From positions 806,001 to 870,000 of the forward strand of contig NZ_JARJBB010000001.1 in assembly GCF_029269835.1 (NCBI RefSeq): a stretch of DNA of 64,000 bases. Direction: 5' to 3'. The notes beneath the pieces were generated by a model. It was not told the origin of the DNA and searched no databases. It saw only the letters and a list, made by a program, of their open reading frames with translations. Shown here one piece after another: positions 49,467 to 57,669 of the stretch (its first letter is position 1; every line of letters begins with the position of its first letter). The translations under genes were made by a program, and so were the position numbers. The DNA comes from Streptomyces tropicalis. GTDB taxonomy: Bacteria > Actinomycetota > Actinomycetes > Streptomycetales > Streptomycetaceae.

Positions 49467-51104
49467 TCACAGATCATCGACGGCGGCCCCGGCTCGGGAC
49501 GGTTCGCGCAGCCGCGTCGTCACCCAGGCGCCCGCCAGCGCCACCGCGGCCATGGGCAGGAACACCGCGGCGAACGCGGCCGGATGGGCGCCGGAGCCGG
49601 CGCCGGAGCCGCCCGTGCCGGTCACCGTGCCGCCGCCGAGGCCCGCGAAGGCGGCGCCGCCGGCCGCGAGGAGCAGGACGTTGGACAGGGCGTCGGAGAT
49701 CTGCAGGGCGGCCGAGTTGGCGCCGGCCTCCTCCGGGGCGGACAGGCGCAGCAGGAGCACGCTGGTGGAGGCGATCACCAGGCCCATGCCGAAGCAGCCG
49801 AAGCCCCAGGCGACGGCGACCGTCCACACCGGGACGGCGGGCAGCAGCACCGAGGGCGCGGTGGCGACGGCGGCGGCCACCAGGAGCATGCCCAGGGTCA
49901 TCAGGCGTTCCCGGTGCGGCGCCAGGCGCGGCCTGGCCTGCACCCACGACCCCAGCGCCCAGGTCGCCCCGCCCGCGGCGAGGGAGAACCCGGCCAGGGT
50001 CGGGCTCAGCCCCCGCTGGGTGACGAGCATCAGCGGCACGAAGGACTCGGCGGCGATGAAGGAGCCGGCGGCGACCCCGCGCAGCAGCACCACCGACGGC
50101 AGACCGCGCGCCGCCCGCCAGGTGCCGTGCGGCAGCAGGCCGAGCACCGCGGGCACCAGCAGTGCGACCCCGGCCGCGCCGGGGAGCAGGGACGCCCACC
50201 GCAGGTCCTGCGCCGCGTACTGGAGCAGTCCGGCGCCGAACGAGACGGCGAGGGCGAGCCGGATGCGGCGCCGCCCGGCGGACGTCCGCTCCGGGGGCGC
50301 GTCCCGCCCCGCCGCGTCGGCGCGGAGCGTCCCGGCGGCCTCGGCCGCGTCCCGCCCGGCCGCCTCCGTCGGCTCCGCCGCGTCCCCCGTCCCCACCGCG
50401 CCCTTCGCCTCCGCCGCGGCGGGTCCGGACGCGGAGGAGGCAGTCGCGGCAGGTCCGGACGCACGGCGCCGGATCTGCGGCAGGGCGAGGGCGAGCGGGA
50501 ACACCACCAGCACGGGGATGCCCAGGAACACCCAGCGCCAGCCGAGGTGTTCGGTCACCGCCCCCGCCGCGAGCGGCCCGACCACCGAGGGGACGACCCA
50601 GCTCGCCGCGAACGCGGCCATCAGGGAGGGCCGCAGCCGCTCCGGGTAGGCCCGGCCGACGACGACGTACAGGGCGACGATCACCAGCCCGCCGCCGAGC
50701 CCCTGCACGGCCCGCCCGGCGATGAACACCCACATCGCGCCCGCCGTCCCGGCCAGCACCAGGCCGCCCGCGAAGGCGCCGATCCCCGCGGTCAGCGCCC
50801 CCAGCGGGCCGCGCCGGTCCGACCACTGGCCGGCGAGCACCATGCCGAACAGGCTCGTCGTGAAGAACCCGGAGAACGCGAACGCGTACTGGGAGACCCC
50901 GTGCAGGTCCCGCGCCGCGACCGGCATGGCGGTGCCGACGGCGGTCGCCTCGAAGGCGATCAGGAAGACGACGGAGACGATGCCGACGCTGAGCGCCCGG
51001 TGGGACCGGCCCAGCACGGTGTCGGGCCGGTCGGCACCGGCTCCGGCGAGGGCGGGGCCGGCCGCCTCGGCGACGGCGGCGTCGCGTGGTTCCAGGGCGC
51101 TCAT
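49467..51104 (-). CDS. MFS drug-resistance type transporter (14-helix DHA2-like)
   Basis: 545 aa. The GQWSDRRGPLGALTAGIGAF loop 2-3 motif and GRAVQGLGGGLVIVALYVVV (motif C-like) indicate an MFS exporter of the EmrB/QacA branch. An Ala/Gly-rich central loop (about 255-310) separates the halves. The ATG at 51104 has only a weak ribosome-binding site. Substrate unknown. Confidence 0.85.
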   Translation of the reverse strand: MSALEPRDAAVAEAAGPALAGAGADRPDTVLGRSHRALSVGIVSVVFLIAFEATAVGTAMPVAARDLHGVSQYAFAFSGFFTTSLFGMVLAGQWSDRRGPLGALTAGIGAFAGGLVLAGTAGAMWVFIAGRAVQGLGGGLVIVALYVVVGRAYPERLRPSLMAAFAASWVVPSVVGPLAAGAVTEHLGWRWVFLGIPVLVVFPLALALPQIRRRASGPAATASSASGPAAAEAKGAVGTGDAAEPTEAAGRDAAEAAGTLRADAAGRDAPPERTSAGRRRIRLALAVSFGAGLLQYAAQDLRWASLLPGAAGVALLVPAVLGLLPHGTWRAARGLPSVVLLRGVAAGSFIAAESFVPLMLVTQRGLSPTLAGFSLAAGGATWALGSWVQARPRLAPHRERLMTLGMLLVAAAVATAPSVLLPAVPVWTVAVAWGFGCFGMGLVIASTSVLLLRLSAPEEAGANSAALQISDALSNVLLLAAGGAAFAGLGGGTVTGTGGSGAGSGAHPAAFAAVFLPMAAVALAGAWVTTRLREPSRAGAAVDDL

Positions 51105-51354
51105 GACCGCCAGCGTAAGGTCCACGGGCCGCAGTGGCACCTGTCGGGAGACGGGCGCGCACCGGGACCTTGGTCCTACGACCGCCCGCACCGCCTCCCT
51201 CCCGGGGGAGCCCCGCCGAAGCCCCTCCCCGCCCATTCATGAACGGCGTGTGGCAGTCGCGTTGCACCCGCGGTGCCGCCCTTGAGCCCCTCTCCGCGCC
51301 CCACCTAGGCTCGGTTCACCGGGTCGGCACGGCACCGTCCGCCGCCACCCGCCC

Positions 51355-51426
51355 GGCCGTGTGCCCGAGTGGTTCAGGGGCTCGCCTGCAAAGCGAGTTA
51401 CGCGGGTTCGAATCCCGCCACGGCCT
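51355..51426 (+). tRNA. tRNA-Cys (GCA anticodon)
   Basis: Acceptor GGCCGTG/CACGGCC (51355-51361/51419-51425), anticodon stem CTCGC/GCGAG with loop CTGCAAA giving anticodon GCA, T loop TTCGAAT and discriminator U73 (51426), as expected for tRNA-Cys. CCA is encoded at 51427-51429. The 3' part is the integration target of the island that follows. Confidence 0.94.
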
Positions 51427-51428
51427 CC
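51397..51428. repeat. Left attachment-site repeat in tRNA-Cys
   Basis: This 32-bp block, the 3' end of tRNA-Cys, is repeated exactly at 52443-52474. It is the reconstituted half of the tRNA at the island boundary (att site). Confidence 0.8.
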
Positions 51429-52442
51429 AAGGGCCTGACCAGGCAAAACAAAAGAGCGGCACCCTCGGAGGGTGCCGCCCATAGGCTCGTCCGTCTCACT
51501 TACCGTCTCAGTTGCCACCCCAGCTCAGCAGGATTGGAGCCAGTTGAGTGACGAGGCTCAGGCCCTGACGAGTGGGGCCCTTGGCGCCAGTTACGCACGA
51601 ACGTGCCAGTCACCTATCGTCTGCGTCGCTCGATCGCCGCGCTCACTACGGTGAGCGCGGCCCGGCGAGAGGACACTGTGCACGGCCCGACCCGAATGCC
51701 CAGGGTGGCCCCGAGAGCGACGCGCCCGACCCTACTTCCCCGGCGGTTGAGTGATGACGATCCGCCAGATCACTGACTTGGCCGCCGACAGCTTCCAATC
51801 CAGCTCGTGGACGTTGGCGTGCGGTATCCGTGCAGTGAACACGCCGTTCCCGTCGCCGCACTGAGACCCGGCGAGCGTCTTTGCCTCTGAGGTGATGTTG
51901 AACCTGGAGGGGCCGGCGCATGTCCACATCACCGTGACGGACGAGGCTTTCCCCGCTGACGCGGGAAGGGTGACGGCACGTGCGCCGTGACCCGACCCCG
52001 TGTACAGCGTCTTCGACCCGACGGGGATTGCAGACTGGACAGGATTGGGAAGCCGGTCCGGACTCGTCGGCGTCTCCGCCGGAGAGGGGGTCGCGCTGGC
52101 ACCGGTCGTCGCACTGTGGCTGTCGGTGGCCTTGGGTTGCTCGCCACTGGAACAGGCCGACACAAGCACCAGGGCCGACAGGCCGACGGCCAGCAGGGAA
52201 AGCTTCATCAGATCGTCCTCAACTCATGAGTGGGCGATGTAGGGCGAGAGCGCCGGGAGCTTGGCGGTCCCGTGGTTGGAGACGATCCACTTGCAGCCAC
52301 CGTTCGTGGAACCGCGTTCCGACCTCTCGACGGGCATGGCTGCTCGTCAGGGCGACCGTCTCCGTATCCGTCTCATTCGTCAGCGCCCAGCGGACGAGCA
52401 CAGATCACGCCCTGGCCAGCGGAGACAAACCCGCAAAGCAGG
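51429..52442. mobile_element. About 1-kb island between tRNA-Cys att repeats
   Basis: The DNA between the two direct repeats holds a single intact gene (the lipoprotein at 51732-52208) and no integrase or excisionase. Its base composition is visibly less GC-rich than the neighbours. Similar low-GC phrases with CCGTCTC occur near both ends (about 51485-51510 and 52358-52385). Best read as a remnant of a tRNA-targeted integrative element; alternatively a minimal satellite needing a helper. Confidence 0.6.
51732..52208 (-). CDS. Lipoprotein carried by the tRNA-Cys island
   Basis: 158 aa. Signal sequence and lipobox LVSAC (Cys19), a Ser/Thr/Pro-rich linker (20-55), then a beta-rich domain with three cysteines (TCAG, SQCGDG). 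VTVMWTCAGPSRFNI and VFTARIPHANV are reminiscent of small beta-sandwich surface proteins, but no family is recognised. GAGGA precedes the ATG. It is the only complete gene in the island. Confidence 0.78.
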   Translation of the reverse strand: MKLSLLAVGLSALVLVSACSSGEQPKATDSHSATTGASATPSPAETPTSPDRLPNPVQSAIPVGSKTLYTGSGHGARAVTLPASAGKASSVTVMWTCAGPSRFNITSEAKTLAGSQCGDGNGVFTARIPHANVHELDWKLSAAKSVIWRIVITQPPGK

Positions 52443-52474
52443 GTTACGCGGGTTCGAATCCCGCCACGGCCTCC
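52443..52474. repeat. Right attachment-site repeat, copy of the tRNA-Cys 3' end
   Basis: Exact 32-bp copy of 51397-51428. Similarity continues leftward imperfectly into the anticodon loop (GCAAAGC), but the anticodon stem is broken (CCCGCAAAGCAGGG), so it is not a second functional tRNA. Confidence 0.8.
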
Positions 52475-53181
52475 GGGCCGGGCGTCCGCCGTCTGCTGTG
52501 ATGGAGCAGCCACAGGGTGAGGACGAGGGTCGAGACGTCCGCCGTCAGGGGGCGGAGGACGGCCTCGGTCTCGTGCCAGTTCCAGATCGTGCCCGTGGTG
52601 CCGTCGAGCAGGGCGGTGGTGCCGCCGGCCAGGCGGCCGAGGCGGACGAGGCGGTCGGCGCCGCAGGGGGCGTCGGCGGGGAGCCGGGCCCCGGGCGACT
52701 CGTCCGCACGGTACTCGGCGACGGTGGGCAGGGGTGCCTCGGTGTCCAGCCGCAGCAGGACGCCGTCCTCCGGCAGGCCCGTGTCGCGCAGGAAGCGGCG
52801 GGTCGGCTCGTGGGTGAGCGCCGCGGGGAAGTCGATGTCCTCGAAGCGGGCCACGCGCCCGGGCCCGAACTCCCGGAAGAGCGCCCGGGTCGGCAGCTCC
52901 AGGGCCAGGCCGTCCCGGCCGGCGCGGACGGCGAACCCACCCTGGCCGCCCGCCAGTTCGCGGGCCGTCGCCACGAAGCGGACCAGGGGCTCCAGGCAGG
53001 GCGCGAGCGGGCGCACGTCCACCAGGCAGGAGGTGGGCGCACGGCCGTCCCCCGGACCGGGCGCCGGGGGCCGCCTGCGGGGCGGGGCGGGCGCGGTGCC
53101 CGCCGCGGGGCGCGGGCCGCGGCGGGCCGGAACGGTCCCGGCCGGGACGGTCGCCGTGGCGGCGGTGCTCGTCGACGTCAT
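52444..53181 (-). CDS. SUKH-4-like protein
   Basis: 245 aa. After a Pro/Ala-rich N-terminus come LPTRALFREFGPGRVARFED, LTHEPTRRFL, DTGLPEDGVLLRLDTEAPLP and DRLVRLGRLAGGTTALLDG, then VSTLVLTLWLLHHS. This order matches Streptomyces SUKH-4 family proteins, many of which are immunity proteins or nucleotide-deaminase partners. Its last ten residues (PEAVAGFEPA) and stop codon are read from the antisense of the tRNA-Cys att repeat. GGGGGAC precedes the ATG. Confidence 0.65.
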   Translation of the reverse strand: MTSTSTAATATVPAGTVPARRGPRPAAGTAPAPPRRRPPAPGPGDGRAPTSCLVDVRPLAPCLEPLVRFVATARELAGGQGGFAVRAGRDGLALELPTRALFREFGPGRVARFEDIDFPAALTHEPTRRFLRDTGLPEDGVLLRLDTEAPLPTVAEYRADESPGARLPADAPCGADRLVRLGRLAGGTTALLDGTTGTIWNWHETEAVLRPLTADVSTLVLTLWLLHHSRRRTPGPEAVAGFEPA

Positions 53182-53435
53182 TGTCCCCCCGCGCATGAGA
53201 ATGATGGGTCCTGGGCAGGGCGTCCACGGCCGGTCCGCGATCGGGACGGCGGCCGTGCTCCCCCACTGCCTCGAAGACTACGCCGCACCACTGACAGCGC
53301 CCCCGGGTTCCAGGACGCCGTGCGCGCCGGACGCGTTCCCTCGCACCGGCCCGGAATCCCGTGCGTCGGGTACGGCCCGCGGCCCGCCCGGACGGCCCGC
53401 TGCCCGCGACCCGCCGTCGGGGGGCGGCCGCCGCG

Positions 53436-53570
53436 TCAGGTGAAGCAGACGCCGCCCAGCACCACCGCGAGGGCGGCCACGACGAAGACCAGGACCCACG
53501 CCAGCAGCTTGCCGACGCTGGGCGGCGGCTCGTAGCGCGTCTCCCCGGGCGGCGTGTCCTGCTCGCTCAC
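53436..53570 (-). CDS. Small single-helix membrane protein coupled to the xdh operon
   Basis: 44 aa: a polar N-terminus (SEQDTPPGETRYEPPPSVG) and one helix (KLLAWVLVFVVAALAVVLGG). The GTG start shares GTGA with the stop codon of the molybdenum subunit, so it is translated by coupling. Unknown function; may anchor the soluble dehydrogenase to the membrane (inference). Confidence 0.75.
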   Translation of the reverse strand: MSEQDTPPGETRYEPPPSVGKLLAWVLVFVVAALAVVLGGVCFT

Positions 53571-55870
53571 GGTGCGGTCACCACCGCGGCCTGGGGCCTG
53601 ATCGGGAGCCGGTTGACGGGGCGTCCGGTGGCGGCCCGCACCGCGGAGGCGATCGCCGCGGGCGAGGTCACCACCGGCACCGCGCTGACCGCCTTGGCGC
53701 CGAAGGGCGCGACGACGTCCCGCTCCTCGACGAGCTTGACGATCCGGATGTCCGGCGCGTCCAGGGCGGTCGGCAGGGCGTACCCGGTGAGGTCGGGGTG
53801 ACGGACCAGTCCGCGCGGGGTGCGCAGGTTCTCGGTCAGCGCGATGCCGACGCCCTGGGTGACGCCCGCCTCGATCCGGGCGGCCAGCTGCGCCGGGTTG
53901 AGGATCCGGCCGACGTCCTGGGCGAGGGCCAGCTCGACGACCCGGACCGAGCCCAGCTCGACGTCGACGTCGACGACCGCGCGGATCGCGCAGAACGCGA
54001 GCCCGACGAAGGCGTCGCCCTGACCGGACTCGTCCAGCGGCTCCGTGGGATGGGGGCGGCACTGGGCGGTGGCCCACAGCTCCTTTCCGTCCATCGCCTC
54101 CGTCACCGTCGTGGACAGGACGCCGTCGTACGAGGTGATCCGGCCGTCGTTGATCTGGAGCAGCTCGGTGGACATGCCGAACTTGTGGGCCAGCGGCTGC
54201 AGGACCTGGGTGCGGACCATCTTCGCCGCGCGTTCCACCGCACCGCCCGACACCCAGGTGTGGCGGCCGCGGCAGCCCGCTCCCGCCGGGGGCTGGTCGG
54301 TGTCGACGGGGGCCACGTGCACCTCGTCGATGCCCAGCGTCTCCTGGACGATCTGGCGGGCCAGCGTGGTGAAGCCCTGGCCGCTCTCGACCGCCGCGCA
54401 CAGCACGGTCGCCACGCCGTCGTGGACCTTCACGGTCGCCGTGGAGACCTCGTCCGCGCCCTCGGCGCCGAGCATGTGCACCATGCCGACGGCGTAGCCG
54501 ACACCGCGGCGCACCGCGTCCGGCTCACCGGCGCCCTCGGGTCCGCCGGGCAGCAGCCAGTCGTCCTCGGGGGCGTCCTTGGGCAGCGGCGGCAGCGCGT
54601 GGTCCCGTACGGCCTGGAGGAGTTCGGCGACCGGGGCCGGGCAGGTCACCGTCTGGCCCGTGGGCAGGACGTCGCCGGTGGCCAGTACGTTGCGCAGGCG
54701 CAGTTCCGCCGGGTCGATCCCGAGGTTCCTGGCCAGCTTGTCCATCTGCGCCTCGTGGGCGGCGCAGACCTGCATGACGCCCTCGCCGCGGACGTGCCCG
54801 GAGGGCGGGTTGTTGGTGCGCACGGCCCAGCCCTCGATGAAGGCGTTCGGGACGACGTACGGGCCGCAGGCGAAGGCGACGGCGGCGGCCAGCACCTCGG
54901 CGGAGGTGTCGGCGTAGGCGCCGGCGTCCAGCAGGACCTGCGCCTCGACCTTGACCAGCCGGCCCTCGGCGTCGGCGTGGTGCCGGTAGCGCAGCAGGGT
55001 CGGGTGCCGGTGCGCGTGCCCGAGGAAGGACTCCTCGCGGGTCGCGGTGAGCTTCACCGGGCAGCCGGTCCGCAGGGCGAGCAGGCCGAGCGGGATCTGG
55101 AAGCCGCGGTCCTCGCGGTCGGCGGTGGCGCCGGGCACCCCGGTGACGACGACCTTCACGCGCTCGGGTTCGAGGCCGTAGCAGGCGGCGAGGGTGTCGC
55201 GGTCGGCGTGCGGGTCGGTCGACGCCAGGTACAGCTCGACCCCGCCGTCGGGGCGGGGCACGGCGAGGCCGGCCTCGGCGCCGATGGGGGCCGGGTCCTG
55301 GCGGCCGATGCGGTACAGGCCCTCGACGACGACGTCGCCGGCCGCCTCGGGGTCGCCGTGGTGGAGCGGGATGTGCCGGATCAGGTTGCCGTCGGGGTGC
55401 AGCGGCTCGGCCTCGAAGGCCTGCTCCGGGTCGGTGACCGGGTCGAGCACCTCGTACTCGACGATGACGGCGGCCGCGGCCATCCGCGCGGTGTCGGGGT
55501 GGTCGGCGGCGACGGCGGCGATGGGCTCGCCGTGGTGGCGCACGACCTCGGAGGCGAAGACCGGCCGGTCGGCGGTGCCGCGGCCGTGCACCGGGGTGCC
55601 GGGGACGTCCTCGTGGGTGATCACGGCGCGGACGCCGGGCATCTCACGCGCGTGGGTGGTGTCGATGGACAGGATGCGCGCGTGGGGGTGCGGGGAGCGC
55701 AGCACGGCCGCCCACAGCAGGCCCTCGGCCCACAGGTCGGCCGCGTACGGGAAGGTGCCCTCGGTCTTGGCGCGGGCGTCGGCGGCCGGCAGGGACACGC
55801 CGAGGCCGTGCGGCGGCGCGTCGGGGTCCCGGGCGGGCTCCGTCGTGGCGGTGACGGCGTCGCTGCTCAC
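53567..55870 (-). CDS. Xanthine dehydrogenase-family molybdopterin-binding subunit
   Basis: 767 aa. N-terminal ald_xan_dh domain (LPAADARAKTEGTFPYAADL) and long Mo-cofactor domain with ESGQGFTTLARQIVQETLG and AQDVGRILNP. Two motifs deviate: VRGEGVMQ stands where AFRGFGxPQ is usual, and the C-terminal GxGE, carrying the catalytic Glu, reads GAKAVSAVPV. Starts with GTG, GGAGG six bases upstream, overlapping the previous stop. Substrate cannot be inferred; a specialised purine or aldehyde oxidase is possible. Confidence 0.88.
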   Translation of the reverse strand: MSSDAVTATTEPARDPDAPPHGLGVSLPAADARAKTEGTFPYAADLWAEGLLWAAVLRSPHPHARILSIDTTHAREMPGVRAVITHEDVPGTPVHGRGTADRPVFASEVVRHHGEPIAAVAADHPDTARMAAAAVIVEYEVLDPVTDPEQAFEAEPLHPDGNLIRHIPLHHGDPEAAGDVVVEGLYRIGRQDPAPIGAEAGLAVPRPDGGVELYLASTDPHADRDTLAACYGLEPERVKVVVTGVPGATADREDRGFQIPLGLLALRTGCPVKLTATREESFLGHAHRHPTLLRYRHHADAEGRLVKVEAQVLLDAGAYADTSAEVLAAAVAFACGPYVVPNAFIEGWAVRTNNPPSGHVRGEGVMQVCAAHEAQMDKLARNLGIDPAELRLRNVLATGDVLPTGQTVTCPAPVAELLQAVRDHALPPLPKDAPEDDWLLPGGPEGAGEPDAVRRGVGYAVGMVHMLGAEGADEVSTATVKVHDGVATVLCAAVESGQGFTTLARQIVQETLGIDEVHVAPVDTDQPPAGAGCRGRHTWVSGGAVERAAKMVRTQVLQPLAHKFGMSTELLQINDGRITSYDGVLSTTVTEAMDGKELWATAQCRPHPTEPLDESGQGDAFVGLAFCAIRAVVDVDVELGSVRVVELALAQDVGRILNPAQLAARIEAGVTQGVGIALTENLRTPRGLVRHPDLTGYALPTALDAPDIRIVKLVEERDVVAPFGAKAVSAVPVVTSPAAIASAVRAATGRPVNRLPIRPQAAVVTAP

Positions 55871-57669
55871 GCCTGGCCTCCGTCCTGGCCGTAGCCGTCC
55901 TGGCCGTAGGGGTCGTGCGGTCCCGGGGTGTCGAAGGCCGAGGGGTGCACGCCGCCGGCGCCCGGTCCCGCCTGGTGCGGGATGCGCGGCTCGTCGGCGT
56001 CCGCGCCGGGCTTCTCGGCGCCGCCCCCGCCGCGTTCGGCGGCGACCTCCCGGACGGCGCGCAGGACCCCGCTGTAGCCCGAGCAGCGGCACAGGTTGCC
56101 GCAGAGGGCCTGGCGGGCCTCCAGGTCCGTCGGGTCCGGGTTGCCCTCCAGCAGGTCGTGCACGGTCATCGCCATGCCGGGCACGCAGAAGCCGCACTGC
56201 ACGGCGCCGCACCGGGCGAGGGCGCGCTGCACGTCCGAGGGCTCCCCGTCGGCGGCGAGGCCCTCGACGGTGCGGACCTCGCTGCCGGCCGCGGTGACCG
56301 CGGGCACCAGGCAGGAGGCGACGAGCCGTCCGTCGACCTGGACGTTGCAGGCACCGCACTCGCCCTGCGAGCAGCCGTCCTTGGCGCCGGCCAGGCCGAG
56401 CCGCTCGCGCAGCACGTAGAGCAGGGACTCGCCGATCCAGGCGTCGCTGACGGGCCGGTCCGCGCCGTTGACGCTGAGCGTGTACGAGGCGAGGGGGTGC
56501 TCCTCGGGCGGGAGGGCGCCGGTGGCGGCCCCGTCCGGGGCGGGCTCGGTCTCGTCCGGCTCCGGGGAGCCGGCCTCGGGGGCGGCGCCGTCGGCGGGCG
56601 CGTCCGGGTCCTCCCGGGGGCCCTCGGCGGCCGCGTGGTCCGTCCGGTCGTCCGGGGCTCCGGGGGCCGTGACGGGCCCGTGGGCGTCCTGCGGCCCGGG
56701 GCCGGGCCGTCCGGCCGGGCCGGCCTCCGCGGGCGTCCCGGCGGGGCCCTCGGAGGCCGCGGGGGTCCCGTCGTCGCCGTCGGCGGTCCCGGCGTCGCGG
56801 GCGGCGGGGTTCCCGTCGGCCGCGTCGGGGTGCTCGTGGCCGTACGGGTGCCCGGCGCCGTCGGTGTGCTCGGCGGGCTCCCCGTGCGCGGGCCCGTGCG
56901 GGCCGCCGTACGCGCCGTGTTCGGCGTGGTCGCCGTGTTCGGCGTGGTCGGCGTACCCGTCGGGGGCCGCTCCGTCCGGGGCGTCGTAGGCGCCGTGCTC
57001 CGCGAAATCGCCGTAGGCGCCGTGTCCGTGGGGGTCGTGCGTGCCGTGGGCGTCCGGGGCCGCGGGGTTCCCGTGCCCGGCGGGTCCGGCGCCCCCGTCG
57101 GCCCAGGGCGCGCCCGCGCCCTCGGTCGCCCAGGGGGCCGCGGCGCCGCCGGGAAGCGTGGCCGGGGGTGTGCCGCCCCACTGCTGGACCAGGGAGGACG
57201 TGGTGAACTCGCCCGATTCGTCCGGAAGGTCGCCGCCGGCGACCGGGATGGACCACTGCCCGGTGACGTCGTGTCCGGCCGCGGGGTCCGGGTCCTCCTG
57301 CCGCTGCGGCGGCTCCTCGACGCGCCACTGCTGCGTGGCCCCGGGACGGTGGGCGAACCGGTCGCCGGCGCCCGGGCCCCGCGGCAGCGCGTTCGGGTCG
57401 GGCCACTGGGCGCCCTCGGCCGGCACGGCCCACGAGCCGGTGCCCGACGGGTCGGTGGCGGCGGCCGGGGCCTGCGTCACCGCTATCTGCGGCGGCACGT
57501 AGCCGTGGCCGGGCGCGGCGAGCGGGCTGTCGGCCGCGAGCAGGGCGTCGATGCCGCCCTCGGGAAGCTTCACGAAGGCGGTGGCGCCGTCGTCGTAGTC
57601 GCCCTGCGGCAGCGGGTCCCAGCGGCCGCCGCTCTGGGGCGTGCCCTCCGTGTGCGGGTCGTCGGTCAC
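55867..57669 (-). CDS. Xanthine dehydrogenase-family 2Fe-2S subunit with 400-residue disordered N-terminus
   Basis: 600 aa, against about 160-200 for the family. The iron-sulfur part is C-terminal: CSQGECGACNVQVDG plus CGAVQCGFCVPGM and CGNLCRCSGYSG give the two [2Fe-2S] clusters. The first about 410 residues are low-complexity and acidic; the stretch around 250-330 is rich in His, Asp and Gly (HAEHGDHAEHGAYGG). Gly-rich repeats close the C-terminus (DPYGQDGYGQDG). Start GTG (57669) with GGGAGG upstream, coupled to the FAD gene. Confidence 0.88.
   Translation of the reverse strand: MTDDPHTEGTPQSGGRWDPLPQGDYDDGATAFVKLPEGGIDALLAADSPLAAPGHGYVPPQIAVTQAPAAATDPSGTGSWAVPAEGAQWPDPNALPRGPGAGDRFAHRPGATQQWRVEEPPQRQEDPDPAAGHDVTGQWSIPVAGGDLPDESGEFTTSSLVQQWGGTPPATLPGGAAAPWATEGAGAPWADGGAGPAGHGNPAAPDAHGTHDPHGHGAYGDFAEHGAYDAPDGAAPDGYADHAEHGDHAEHGAYGGPHGPAHGEPAEHTDGAGHPYGHEHPDAADGNPAARDAGTADGDDGTPAASEGPAGTPAEAGPAGRPGPGPQDAHGPVTAPGAPDDRTDHAAAEGPREDPDAPADGAAPEAGSPEPDETEPAPDGAATGALPPEEHPLASYTLSVNGADRPVSDAWIGESLLYVLRERLGLAGAKDGCSQGECGACNVQVDGRLVASCLVPAVTAAGSEVRTVEGLAADGEPSDVQRALARCGAVQCGFCVPGMAMTVHDLLEGNPDPTDLEARQALCGNLCRCSGYSGVLRAVREVAAERGGGGAEKPGADADEPRIPHQAGPGAGGVHPSAFDTPGPHDPYGQDGYGQDGGQA

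Noticed and set aside
51237..51518. Minus-strand ORF containing GGIRTRVTRFAGEPLNHSG
   Set aside because: This is the reverse complement of tRNA-Cys, a well-known false protein. It has no start context.
52431..52474. Second tRNA-Cys
   Set aside because: Only the 3' half is present; the anticodon stem is broken (CCCGCAAAGCAGGG) and there is no acceptor 5' strand or D arm. It is an att duplicate.
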